Of a stretch of 64,000 bases of DNA, positions 1 through 13,300 are shown in pieces. Numbering within the stretch: position 1 is the first letter of the stretch; each line of letters starts with the position of its first letter. The notes under the pieces are model-generated. The model saw only the letters and a program-made list of their open reading frames with translations. It did not search any database and was not told the DNA's origin. The DNA is from Corbicula japonica (taxonomy: Eukaryota; Mollusca; Bivalvia; Venerida; Cyrenidae): NCBI GenBank assembly GCA_038501625.1, contig JAZAYU010000008.1, positions 9,238,938 to 9,302,937 on the forward strand, in the 5' to 3' direction. A program made the position numbers and the translations under genes.

Positions 1-1155
1 AAAGGCAGAATCGGGCAATAATGCCAGAGTTACAGACACTTCAGACAAAACACATTTAAATAGAAAAAATTCAAAATCATGACAGGGTTAAATTGGATCT
101 GCGCTATAATCTCCATGTATTATACACATCCATTTTGATCTCAATAACAAATAATTTTCACACGAAAACAATTCTAACAAACTGAAAAATGAAACTAACA
201 AAACTGCCATCATGATAATAAATGAGTCTTACATAAATGCATGCCAACATATTTTATATACCAGTAATACAATTTATTTGGATGACAAAAAGCTTAATGA
301 TGAAACCAGAATCTGTGATTCTAAAACATTTTTATGCTCAACTCAAAACATGAAAATTCCATTAGCTAACAAAATAAAATATTTTAAACTGAAAATACGA
401 CAATTTATCGCAACAGCAAATGTAGAACAGACAATTATTTCTAATTTGTCAACCCTGTTAATGTTCTAGACAATTTAAGTTTCAGCACTAAATTGAGTTG
501 AGCATATAAAAGGTTTTATTATCATTACGCCAGATTTGTGTATTTTAATAACTGAGAAAAGCCAAATGGTTTTCCGACTGAAAGCTTTTTTAAGACTGAG
601 GATCAAATAACGTCAAACAGACAAATTAAGTTCAAAAGTTCAGCAGGCTGTTGTTGTTTGTAGTTCCAAAATTAAATTAGTTCTTTTTCAGAAGTTGTGA
701 TCCAGGTCTACACAAAAAGAAACAAACAAGCCCCACTTTAGTGAACTCAAAGTTTCTATTGAAATCTGTGATACTGAAACTAACGAAACATTAATCAGTA
801 CAAAATCAATATTAGAAGTTAGATTTGCAATTTTTAAAATCTATCTACAAAGAACCTTTTTTCTCAAAACAACAGAAAAACAGCTAGAGTTTAATTTGGA
901 TTTGAGTTTTTACTCAGATATCTAAGCTTCAGTAAGGGAAAAATTCTAAATGTTTCTATTGCAATATAAAACAGGTTTTAAATGCATATCCTTCTGCAGT
1001 TAATTCTCTCAATAAATATTTAGTAATTTGATTATACAATTTGAGTTTGTTTCAGAGGAATTATTTCATTTTTTATTTGTGAAATTGGAGCTTGGTATAC
1101 CATACTACCTGGAAGAATTCGGGTTCATACAAAATGGTACCCAACACAAGACATA
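1..1155 (-). other. YTHDC1 3' UTR / downstream sequence
   Basis: AT-rich with no supported coding sequence. On the minus strand AATAAA-type poly(A) signals occur at 1077-1072 and 520-515. The 3' UTR probably ends at one of these, but the sequence alone does not decide. Confidence 0.4.
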
Positions 1156-1338
1156 TCAGGCACTGCTGCAAGATAAAAACTGATTCCCAATCTTCAGCCC
1201 TATACTTACAGAACGTTTATCAGATCTGGGTCTGGGTGGGGAATGAGATCGTCCATAATCAGGGGGTGGCATCTGGTATTCTCTCGAGTGGTCGTAAGTT
1301 GCGTACTGAGCCATTGGGTCCATAGTGTAAGCTTGAGG
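1156..1338 (-). CDS. YTHDC1: YTHDC1 exon 17 (C-terminus)
   Basis: Begins after TCTTTCAG with [44 protein letters not shown] good GTAAGT donor lies at 1209. Two endings are possible. Unspliced reading continues 17 codons to a TGA at 1156-1158. Alternatively a tiny intron of about 45 bases ends at a TTATCTTGCAG acceptor and a different tail runs to a TAA near 1080. I prefer neither strongly; coordinates follow the unspliced form. The long Arg/Glu-rich C-terminus of vertebrate YTHDC1 is not seen. Confidence 0.7.
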   Translation of the reverse strand, partial: PQAYTMDPMAQYATYDHSREYQMPPPDYGRSHSPPRPRSDKRSVSIGLKIGNQFLSCSSA

Positions 1339-4300
1339 CTGAAAGACAGGATATTCTGACTATTTTTAAAAATTCATTACAATGTTAATACAGTATGTTC
1401 ACCATTAAAAAAGTCGATTTGTTTTAAATTTTGCTTCTTTTTAGGAAACATGTAACAGTAAAATCAAACATACCTAAAACTTGTATGTGGTCCATATAGG
1501 TATAGTTTACCCAAGGTTATATCAGAAAAATGTTATAAAATTTTCACAAACTGCTTGAACTGTTTTAACTGACTAAGCCGAGTTACTATATCACTGTCAT
1601 TTCAAAAGTGTTCCCCTAATCTAAAGATTCTTTTAAAATAACATGATGCAATTTCCGCTGTTTTGGTTTTTGCAAATGTTTTATATGATAAAAATTTTGG
1701 CAGGATTAATCTTAGAGCCTATCAAATAATTTCATCATAAAATTGATTATGTGGGTGCCCTCTTTCATTCCATTTAAAACATGTTCAAGACTTGTTTTCA
1801 AACACACAATGGTTTTTAATTGAAATTAACATATCAGATCGAAGTTAAGTTTTAACTATGCTGTCAAATGTTAAAATATACAATAGGTATTCTATACTTA
1901 CTGGAGGACCGTAGGGTGGCATTGGAGGAGGGGCAGGGGCTCTGTGTACAAACTCCCTCATGTAGTCATTGTACGACTGAAAAAAACAATGTATCTTCCA
2001 ACTGAATTTACCATTGTATTTTCAGTAAGACTTAGTGCTGTCATCGATAATTTTTGTTTGATAAATTGATTTAAACTTTTGGATAGGGTGAAGTGCTTGT
2101 TTGTAGGTTATAACAAAAAACAAGAAAGACACAAATTATTATCAACACATGTATAAAGGAGTCATTGATGTTAGCCCTATTTTAAGAGCAATTTTATTTC
2201 ATCCAAATGTAATTTGAATTAATTTCAAAACCCCAAACCATTAGGTAATCTGATAAAGTTGGTAAAAAATCTGGTAAAATTGTGTTACACTGCAGCTCCA
2301 TTACATCAAGGTTGTCAGGGTCCACAACACTGTGGATATAACAATATTACCAGAGTGCAATAAAAGCAAAAGATCAGACCAAACTGCAAAATGTTGCTTG
2401 TATATTACTGTATTTTACAAACAATGGAAAACAACAATTTGAAGATGATCTGGGAGTTTGTTCAATCACAATTAATAAAAGTAAAAGTTTAATTTGATAT
2501 AAAAGCTCACCTGCGATATTCCTTAAACACACAAAAAATACCCACACTTGAAAAACACAGATTCTCCAATAACTTCATCTAATATTGCTGTGTAGAGAAT
2601 TTGTTGATAAATCACATGTACAGGGTTGCAATACATGTACTGGTAATGTTTATTGGTTTGTGAGGGAAGAATTTCGATGAGTTGTCAAATATGCTTAAAT
2701 CGTGTGTAAACCTGATTGGAGTGAATCGTGATATATTGGATATTGCAAAATAACTGATCATGATATGACAGCTGCAGTGTACTCATGCATCTCAACACTG
2801 AAGAACAACTAAAATATTGTGTTTTAAATGTAAAATGACATAATATCTACCTTGAGCATATTCAAGGTTACAACAGTAAAGAGCACTTTACCCTAAACCT
2901 ACTTAATTTGTGTAATTAATTTTTCCTCCAAATCTGAATGAGTTTATTTTTTACACACACTTTTAGCTGGCAGATTTCTCGTGATAATTAATGCATTTAA
3001 CCTTTCCAAGGAAACAAACTTGTCAGATTCAAATTCTGTATATACACTAAACAAAATTACCAGTATCAACCTGTATTACATGAATATTTCACACAAAGAC
3101 AGACCCATCTTAACTATTGTCATTACATCTTTAGTGTTCTTTCTTTGTTATCAAAAGAGATATCTTAAACATTTACCAAACAATCAATTTAGAAGCAGAT
3201 AAACTGCTGTCTGTTGAAGTCAACACCTTCAAAGAATAGTTGCTGTTGATTTTGAAAGATCAATCAAACTCCTGTTTAACCTTCTACTCCAACAAATCAA
3301 CGTTAAAGACATGGACAAACCTGTGCCCAAGATCATAAAACTAAATCTGGAGATCAGTCTCAAATCTAAAGCATCTGATTGGCTGAAATGGCGACAAGTC
3401 GCCATTTCAGCCAATCAGATCCTTGAGATTTGAGACTGGTTTCCATGCTCAGCTTTATAACCTTGGGCAATGGACAAACAGTGTAGATCCATATCAAGTT
3501 GGCACATGCATGCGGTATGATCAGGATTCTACACTGTTCACACTTAAGTTTCTTTTGGTTATTTCTGACCAACAACCAACCATGTAGATCAAGATCAGAA
3601 AGCACAGATGTGTTGGCTAATCTGAAAGTAAAATGGTCACCTATTTGACAAAAGGCATATCTATGGAGTGAAGGATTAAATAGCTGTTTGTTGACTAAAC
3701 AGTTTTAATAACTTTTCTAAATATTCTTAAAACTAAAATTCATTAATATGGGTATTCATATAGGCTGGTATCGTCTATAATATTTTATGTACGATTTTAT
3801 ATTTTTATTTTGTAACAAGGCTTATTATGTGCAATATTATCATAAACATTTTAAATGTCTGACAAACAAAATTATCTAACAGACGGTGATCACTCAATTC
3901 ATTTGAAAATTTTGTTATTTTGAAGTAACTATTTCATCAAAAGAGTAACTATTTAACAAATACATATTTATTTACATGTATTAGTTTGCAAGTGCAGTAG
4001 TTTTGTGCAATAATCCACAATGGAACACCAATTACATGCTTTCCAGAACTATTTATCAGCAAAACTTTTGGGTGATACTAAGCAATTTGGTTTAGTATAT
4101 ATATTATAGCAAACTAGAATGAAAACTGTCCAAAAACCATTTTCAATTCTTGTTCTCACCATACACAATATTACTTTCCAAATACCAGAAGCTAATTCGG
4201 ACAAAGCATGCTCTATTTTTCCTTAAACCAGCTTAATGATATTTATCTTAACATGATCATAAAACAATGAACCCGGGATAAAGGGGAAACCAGTCCACAA

Positions 4301-7300
4301 CAGGAAGTAAAACCAGTCCATAAAAAGTATGGGATAAAAACCTGATGACGGACCTCTTTGTACTTTGTTCCACAGTCTCTGTGCTGGTCAGTGTGAGACT
4401 GGTATGTGGAGGTTGTGTAAGATGGAATATCAGAATATCTATTGGTCGACTGAAAATTATTGCAATGATTCTAATTTTCTACACAGATTGAACTTCTGCC
4501 CAAATACAATCCTATGAAATGTTTGTAAAGAATGACTTATTCTAATCACACTATTTCTGAAAAATGAATAATTTAAGAAAAGATAAGATCATTTTGAGAT
4601 TTTCTTCGGTCAAATTCTATGGGAAGACACCAGACCCATATTCCATGCTAACAAAACAATAAAAATGGCTTCTAAACTATCAAAGAAATCTAATGCTAGA
4701 CTGTACTTCAGTATACTGAAAGAAAAGCTTTTAACTGACTTAACATCAACATGATAAATTCAACTGGTTACTATAAATACTTTAAAAAGTCTTACATGTA
4801 CCTTTGAACGTTTTTGGTAAATATTACCAATTTATAAAACATTTACAATTTTAAATTCCTGTCAGCCAATGGGTAATGCATCATTGTTTTTGATCCTAAA
4901 ATACATTCAAAACATAATAAAGACATACCCCATTAATGAATGTTTCTCGTCTAACTCCCTGATTGAATCTTGATGAGCCTCTGTCAGACCTTCTGTCACG
5001 GAAAAATCCTGCAATCACACCATCATATTTACATTATATAAATTCCTTGAAAGTGTAGATTCTCAGTGGCAAGACTTCTTCATACTGACCTACTGACAGA
5101 TTGTTTGACTCTGATGACCGAAATTTAAACCTCTACATACATACACTAAGTTCTAATTGGTCACTTTTTGTCCGTGATTTTTCATTAGAGAGACATTAAC
5201 TCAGCTCTTTATTTGTAAACAGTTACCTACAGCTGTCTTCAATTTAACCTTTAATCTTGTAATAATTGATTTTGGAACATTTTAGTGAGAGTTATCCTCA
5301 ATTTTGTTAAAAATGCATTTCCTTCAGTTTATTGTCAAGCAACCAAAGAATCACTCTTAATCGTTTGTGATGTTTTAATAGGAAGGACCCCAACTGAGTA
5401 GGAAAAATAAAGAATCTTATTAATTTGCAGCAGTTTTGCTTAAATAAATCTCTTTAAAGTACCCCATTTTACAATTACCTCCCTTTCAATTAAAGACTGT
5501 TCTAATTCTGACCATGCGTTGTAAGTAAATGGTATTTGATTCATTTAGGAAAACAATCAGTAAAGATTTAAAAGACATTTGGTAATTTATTCCCAGATAA
5601 CCTCTCTTGACCGAGGGAAGAAATGGAACTATCATACATTTCAAACATATACAATTGATGACCAATTAGAACTTTGGGTGAGTGTAGATGTATCAAGACA
5701 TATATTCTGATCAAGTTTGGTCTTAAATACGTGATAAATGTAGTCTCTAGCAAGCTTCCTGAAAGTTGATAAAAAAAGTCAAGACATTTGGTCAGACAAG
5801 ATGTGAAAATCTGTCTGACCAAAACAAATTCTGTCTGACCAAAACATGTTAAAAAAGAAAATTTAGCAGTTTAAATTTTGTCTGACACTCGTGCATAAGA
5901 AATCATGTCAGACCGGCCCAAATTTTACCCGACAGGTCTGTCGGTCTGGCAACTTTCAGGAGGTCTGCTCTAGTGTTGTCACAGTTTTGTATGGTTTGGC
6001 AAAAAGATCTAGTTTTTCATCCCATAACCCAGTTTCAAACTTTACCTAGGTACCATCAAGACAAGCATCCTGACAAAGTTTTATCAACATTGGTTTTAGT
6101 CTGGTAAATAGGTTTTCCTTTGATTTGATCAAGTGACATTACTGTTCTTATGCCCAAATGAACCTGTTTCTACCATTACGTTTTGAGTTTTGCTGAAAAA
6201 GAGTTCAAGTGTTGAAATCTTTGTAAATACTCAAGACAGGGATGTGGTAAACTAGAGCTACCACTAAAAGTGATTAATGTCCCCACAATACCACTTTGTA
6301 AGTGAAGACATGAACACTGGGCCACAAGCATCTTCATTAAATTCTTGATGCCAAAGATTTCAAAATTTTGATGTCCTTATATTCACAACAAACAAAAGAC
6401 TGTCGAAGACGAGTGATGCTCCCCAAATGGGTACTTTGTCACAAAATCAGTTAGTTGTATAACTATTGAGGTGAGTTTTGCAAAAGGTGTAGTGCTATAA
6501 AAATCTGAGAATTTTAAAATCCAACATTATATAACAAAGTTTTGGACGGGACTCAATTTTGCCTCAAGGTCATGCTGTGACCTTGACCTTCAAGGTAGCA
6601 ACCAAAATGTTGCGCACAACATGTCATCTCAATATGGTGATCATTTCTAAAAAAAATAATTATAAAATCCAACTTGAAATAACATAGTTATGGGCTTGAC
6701 ACGATGTTGCTACAAGATCATGCTGTGACCTTGACCTTCATGGTAGCGACCAAAATATTGCGCACAACATGTCGCCTCAATATGGTGATCATTTCTGAGA
6801 AATAATTTTAAAATCCAAATTGAAATAACAACAAACGGGTCCATAGGACTCTGGGTCGCTCACCTGTCAACAACTGCTCAATGGTTGCAAAGGTTGTGTG
6901 CAAGTTTGGTAAAATCAAGTAAAAAAAAAAGCTGCTATTGTAGAGAAAAGGTCAAAATAGCTTAATTTGGCTCTTTCAAGGGCCATAACCCATTATGGAA
7001 TCTAGCTGGTTCAAGAAAGGAACCAAGATCATATAGTTACTCAAGTATTGAACAAGTCTCATTAAATTCAAATCAAAAATGAAGCTGCTATTGTGCAGAC
7101 AAGTTCTAAATATGTAATTTTGGCACTTTCAGGGGCCATAACTCTGGAACCCATAATGCAATATGGCAATTTCAAGAAAACCAAGATCTTATGGTAATGA
7201 AAGTGAAGATCAGACCAAAATTAAGACCACTAGTGTGCAGGCATGCTTATTATAATTTGACCTAGTCACCTAGTTTTCAAAGTCGCATGACCCAGTTTCT

Positions 7301-10300
7301 AACTTGACCTAGATATCATTGAGATTCATTATTGAACATGGTTGGAACATTCTGACCAAGTTTGAAAAAGAGGCCCAAAATAAAGACCACTGGGTGCCGA
7401 CAAGCTTTTTCTATAATTTGACCTTGTAACCTAGTTTTCAAGGTCACATGACACAGTTTCAAACATGACCTAGATATCATTGAGATAAACATTCTGACCA
7501 AGTTTGAAGAAGATTGGAACAAAATTAAGACCGCTAGAGTGTGGACAAGCTTTATTATTATTTGACCTTGTGACCTAGTTTTCAAGGTCACATGACCCAC
7601 TTTTGAACTTGCCCTAAAAATCATTGAGATAAACATTTTGACCAAGTTTGAAAATGATCAGACCAAAATTAAGACCTCTAGAGTGCGGACAAGCTTTTCT
7701 ATAATTTGACCTTGTGACCTAGATTTCAAGGTCACATGACCCAGTTTCGAACATGACCTAGATATCATTGAGATAAACATTCTGACAAAGTTTGAACAAC
7801 ATCCCACCAAAATTAAGACCGCTAGAGTGCGGACAAGCTTTTTTTAAAAATTTGACCTAATGACCTAGTTTTAAGGGTCACATGACCCAGTTACCAGCTC
7901 GACCTAGACATCATTTAGATAGACAATTCTACTAAGTTTGAAGAAGATCGGACCAAAATTAAGACTGCTAGAGTTCGGACAAGCTTAAATCTTTAATATG
8001 ATCTTGTGACCTAGTTTTTATGGTCTCATGACCCAGTTTCGAACTTGACCTAGATATCATTGAGATAAACAGTCTGACCAAGTTTGAAGAAAATCACACC
8101 AAAATTTAGACTGCTAGTGTGCGGTCAAGCTTTTTCTATCATTTGACATAGTGATCTAGATTTTACGGTCACATGACCCAGTTTCGAACCTGACCTAAAC
8201 CTGACATTCTGACCAAGTTTGAAGAAGATCAGATAAAAATTAAGACCACTAGTGTGCGGACAACAATTATGAATGGACACCGGACGCGCAACAGGTCGTC
8301 TCTCAATATGGTGATAATTTCTGTGAAATAATTTTAAAATCCAATTTCAAATAAAAAGATTATGGGCTAGACACGAATGTGGGATTATGGAAAAACGGAC
8401 AACCTGGCGAATATATGCTCCCCCGAATTTCTTCGGGGAGTATAATAATGGACTGAGCTACACAAAAATCCAACCACAGATGAAAAAGATACTGAATGAA
8501 CACAAAGTATAGAAAAACTGACTTAGTTCTGAAGGTTGCTGAGGCATTGACCTTGAAGGTAGGAAATCAGGTCTTGTACGTGACGCATCCTCGTACTGCA
8601 CAAGTCACTTCAGCCTAATTAAATTAAAATCCAACCATGGATGATAAAGATATGGATCATACACAACTTTCATCATCAAAGCTTACAAAAGACAAGATGC
8701 CTGTTGGCAATATCTGGACCCCGCTTTTACATGACCTTTGACCCTGAATTTTGACCTTGATATTTGAGATGGGAACCTAAGTTTTGCCCATGACGAACTG
8801 TCCCATTGAGTTCAACATTCATGCCAAATATAAGATATTTAATATACAAGATTGCTCAATGCATGTGAATATTATGGGAAAGACAAGCTTTCAATGAACT
8901 TTGACCCTTACTGTGACCTTTAACTTTGAGATGTGAACCTTGGGTTTGGTAGCAAATCACCGTCTGATTGAGATTAACATTTATGCTAAATATTAACACC
9001 ACTGCTCAATGCATGTTTAAGTTATGCACCGGACAAGCTTTAACATGACCTTTGACCCCTTACTGCGACATTGACCTTTGAGATGGTCGCAACACTGTCT
9101 CATTGATGTTAACATTCATGCCAAATATAAATAAGATTGCTCAATGCATGTTAAAGTTATAGGCCAGATAAGCTTTCATTCGAGCTTTGTGACCTTGATC
9201 TTTGAGGTGGGAACCTGGGGATTGGGTGTGACATTCTTATCTCATTGAGGTAAATATTGCCAAATATAAACAAAATTTCTCAATGAATTTGAAGTTATGG
9301 GCCAAACAAATAGGGACAGACACACTAATTGATGCCTGCATGCACTAACTTACTATACTTTAAAAAAGCTTCTGAAATTGATATCCTAATCTAAAGATCA
9401 TCATCATTTCTAAACTAATGGAATATCAAGTCTGCCAGAATGAGTGACTGCGCTAAAGATCGCCTAATATTCACAAAAGCTTGGTCAACTTGTCATCATC
9501 AAGTTTTTTGCATTAAAAGTTAACCATGATCTTGACCTTGACTTGTTCGCCTCTACATCATTAAAACTCATCTGCTTTAATGACTAGAAAGTTTGATGAT
9601 AGCGGACCTCAGCATTCTACAGTTACTGATTAAATATTTTTATGACATTCAGACCCACTGCAGGGCACTAGACAACTTTTGGGGACATATTATGCATGTT
9701 TTGACTTTGAAGTGTCTCTCTAACTCATAACACTGTTTTCCACCACTGATAATAATAGCTTGTATATTTTGTGACTTTAGATTAACAAATAAATCAATTA
9801 ATCAATCAGCACATTTTCAGGAGTCTATTTCAATTTTATTTTAGATTTTGGAGGGGAATTTTTTTCTGAGATGGGGGAAACAAGAAAAAATTGTCACCAC
9901 GCGCCGAAAACCAGGTTTTCATTTAATACTTAATACTTTTGTAAAGAAAGTATCTGATATGAAGAAATTGAACTATTTTTAGTAACAGTGACCTTGATCT
10001 TGATCACAGACTTCTGAGTAGAAATCCGGAGTTGCGTCTTGGTATCAGCTACCCAAAGAAAGTTTGGTGTCAATAGATCACAGCTAACCCAAGTAATGAG
10101 AAACCTAAATTTCTATTTTTAGCAAAAATGACATAGACCTTTATCACAGACACCTGGGTATCAATCCTAAGTAGTGTCTTGATATAAGCTACCCACAAAC
10201 CAAGTTTGGTGTCAATAGGCCAAAGAAAACTCAAGCTATTGAGCAGAAACTGAATTTCTATTTTTAGCCACAGTGACCTTGAGCTTTATCACAGGCGCCT

Positions 10301-13300
10301 GGGTAGCAATCTCAAGCTGCATCTTGATATTAGATACCAACACTAAGTTCGGCGTAAATATACCAAAGCAAACTCAAGTTATTTAAGGGAAAACTGAATT
10401 TCTATTTTTAGCAACAGTGACCTTGACCTTGGTCACAGATACCTGTGGCAATCCCAAGCTGTCTTTTGATATCAGCTACTCATATACTAAGTTTGGCATC
10501 CAGAGGTAAAAGCAAACTCAAGTTATTGAGGGTAAGCTGAATTTCTATATAAAAATTTTAATAAGTGACCTTGACCTTTATCACAGACACCTGGGTAGCA
10601 ATCTCAAGCTGCCTGTTGATATAAGCTACCCACAGACCAAGCTAAGCATCAACAGGCAATTTGGCATCAACAGATAACATTCACAAAATACCCCCAAAAA
10701 ATCTAAGTCAAAAAGGGGCATAACTTTTGCAAAACACAGTCAGGGGTTATGAAACTTGACCTGATAATTGGTACTGTGATGTCAAACAATTATGTAAAGT
10801 TTCAAAGCTATACCTTGAATGGTAACTGAGAAAAACACAACTTTCACAAAAAACTTAACAAAATTTCTAAGTGAAAAAGGGGCATAACTTTGTCAAAATA
10901 AGTCAGGGATTATGAAACTTGTCCTCATAATTGGTATTGAGATGTCAGATAACTATGTGAAGTTTCAGTTGTACCTTAAACGGTTACTGAGAAAAACACA
11001 ACTTTCACAAAAAACTTAACAAAATTTCTAAGTGAAAAAGGGGCATAACTTTGTCAAAATACAGTCAGGGATTATGAAACTTGTCCTGATAATTGGTTTT
11101 GAGATGTCAGACAACTATGTTAAGTTTCAAAGTTGTACCTTGAACAGTTACTGAGAAAAACACAACTTTCACAAAAAACTTAACAAAATGTTGACGCCCG
11201 CCCGCCCGCCGCCCATCCGCCCGCCCAACGACATACCCCAATCTAATAACCAGGATTTTTCTAAAGAAAACCTGGTTAAAAAACATACTATTTTGAGAGG
11301 GGAATGGGGGCCATAATAGGCCCCCAAAATGGCCAAACAAGTGCTCTGCACTGCCCTAAAAATCAAAAGGATCATCTACTTGTCATGATGAACCAATATA
11401 CGATTGTGGGTACCAACTATTATGCTGAAGAGGGGTGATTTCAATGTATTTTGTTACATTTGCTTGAGAATGTGGAGTTTTATTGTTTAACTATACTACT
11501 CAAATTTGATAAGGATCACTTAAAAGATTGTGTTTATTCCTTGCATAAGGTTGAAAGGATAAAATATTTGCTGTGATTCTGAAAATTTGTTCATTTGACA
11601 TCAACTTTGTTCCGAAGAAAGAATGAGCCAACAAACTGATGAAGCAGAACAGCAGTTGAAAGTTGGTAGGGGCAATACTTGGGGATAAAAAAGCGATCCT
11701 TATAAAATTTTGAGTAGTATATGTTATCTGTGTTCTAAGATAATGTTTTATGTTAACATATAAACATAATATTATTATGATGGCTAACATGCAATTGTAT
11801 TTAAGTTCAGTCAGTTAATTCATCGTAGTGATTTCGCACGATAACTTTGAACTGACCCCGCTGGTTTTCGAAGAAGGCAATCAACACGCTTAGCGAGTAG
11901 ATTTATTAGGCTAAAGTTATGTTATTCAATTATAAGTTATTCAATAAAAATATTTTGTTTTATTCTCATTTGTGACTTGAAAAAAGTGATATATGTCTTC
12001 ATTTTTCCATTTTCATTCAATGTCGTCCATGTATAACATATGTGTATGTTATACTTTTCTTGTTTTCAACTGAATATCAAAAAAATCAACAACTTGTTAT
12101 CGATTAATTTTGTGTAAAAATGTGTGTAAAATTTTAAATTGTTTTATCAACTTGATGCTAATTTTTTTTTTTTTTGTGATTTTTACAATTTTCATTTTAC
12201 TCCAAGTAAAGTTTTTTTGCATTGGGGAAAGACAAGAATACAATGAACAATACATATTATAGTGTGCAGCTTCTATGAACTTTACAGATAGAGTGTTGTC
12301 AACTTCTAGGGTTCTCTATTTATTGATCAAACAAGTTCTTTGCAATAAAGGTGAGTGACTAATCTTTGACATGGTGAGGTAATCAAGTAGTCATGATCAA
12401 CCAACCTACAAAGTTGAAGAAAACTAGTATTGTCACTGAAAGTGATTAAATACCCCCACATGTGTGCTTGATACTTGAACTGGGAATGCTTAGAATCAAT
12501 GGCATAATGTAACACTAGAAACATGGACACATGTAGCAGTGACCTTTACCCCACCCACCTACTTTCAATCCCAAGAAGTCTTCAAAGAAGCTACCTAAAC
12601 AGTAAGTTTTATCACAATATCTCATTCCTCACTAAAATTATTTAGCATAAAAAGTTGTTCTATCTTAAGTAACAGTGACCTTTACCAAAATGGCCCCACT
12701 TTCAATCAAAAGCATCGTCTTCAAATTAGCTACATATACAGCAAGTTTCATCACAATATCTCATTCCTTCTTAATTTATTGAGCAGAAATGGTTTGAATT
12801 TGTTAGTAACAGTGACCTTTACACCACCAGCATCAAAGTAGTACTTAAATATGTGAAGCCTTTCATGAGAAATCATCAAGAAACCATTTTTCTATTTTAA
12901 CTAACAGTGAACAGTGACCTTGACCAGGCCCATTTTCAATACCAAATTTTGTCTTCACAGATGCTACCTAAACAGTAAGTTTTATCACAATATCTCATTC
13001 CTCACTAAAATTATTTAGCATAAAAAATTGTTCTATCTTAAGTAACAGTGACCTTTACCAAAATGGCCCCACTTTCAATCAAAAGCATCGTCTTCAAATT
13101 AGCTACATATACAGCAAGTTTCATCACAATATCTCATTCCTTCTTAATTTATTGAGCAGAAATGGTTTGAATTTGTTAGTAACAGTGACCTTTACACCAC
13201 CAGCATCAAAGTAGAACTTAAATATGTGAAGCCTTTCATGAGAAATCATCAAGAAACCATTTTTCTATTTTAACTAACAGTGAACAGGCCCATTTTCAAT

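Larger units (their letters stand above)
1977..4341 (-). other. YTHDC1 intron 15
   Basis: 2.4 kb intron with a fragment of a pogo-like terminus near 2286-2345 (CACTGCAGCTCC, also seen at 35001), a 144-bp foldback element at 3325-3468 and a dispersed repeat at 3470-3681. Nothing else recognisable. Confidence 0.6.
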
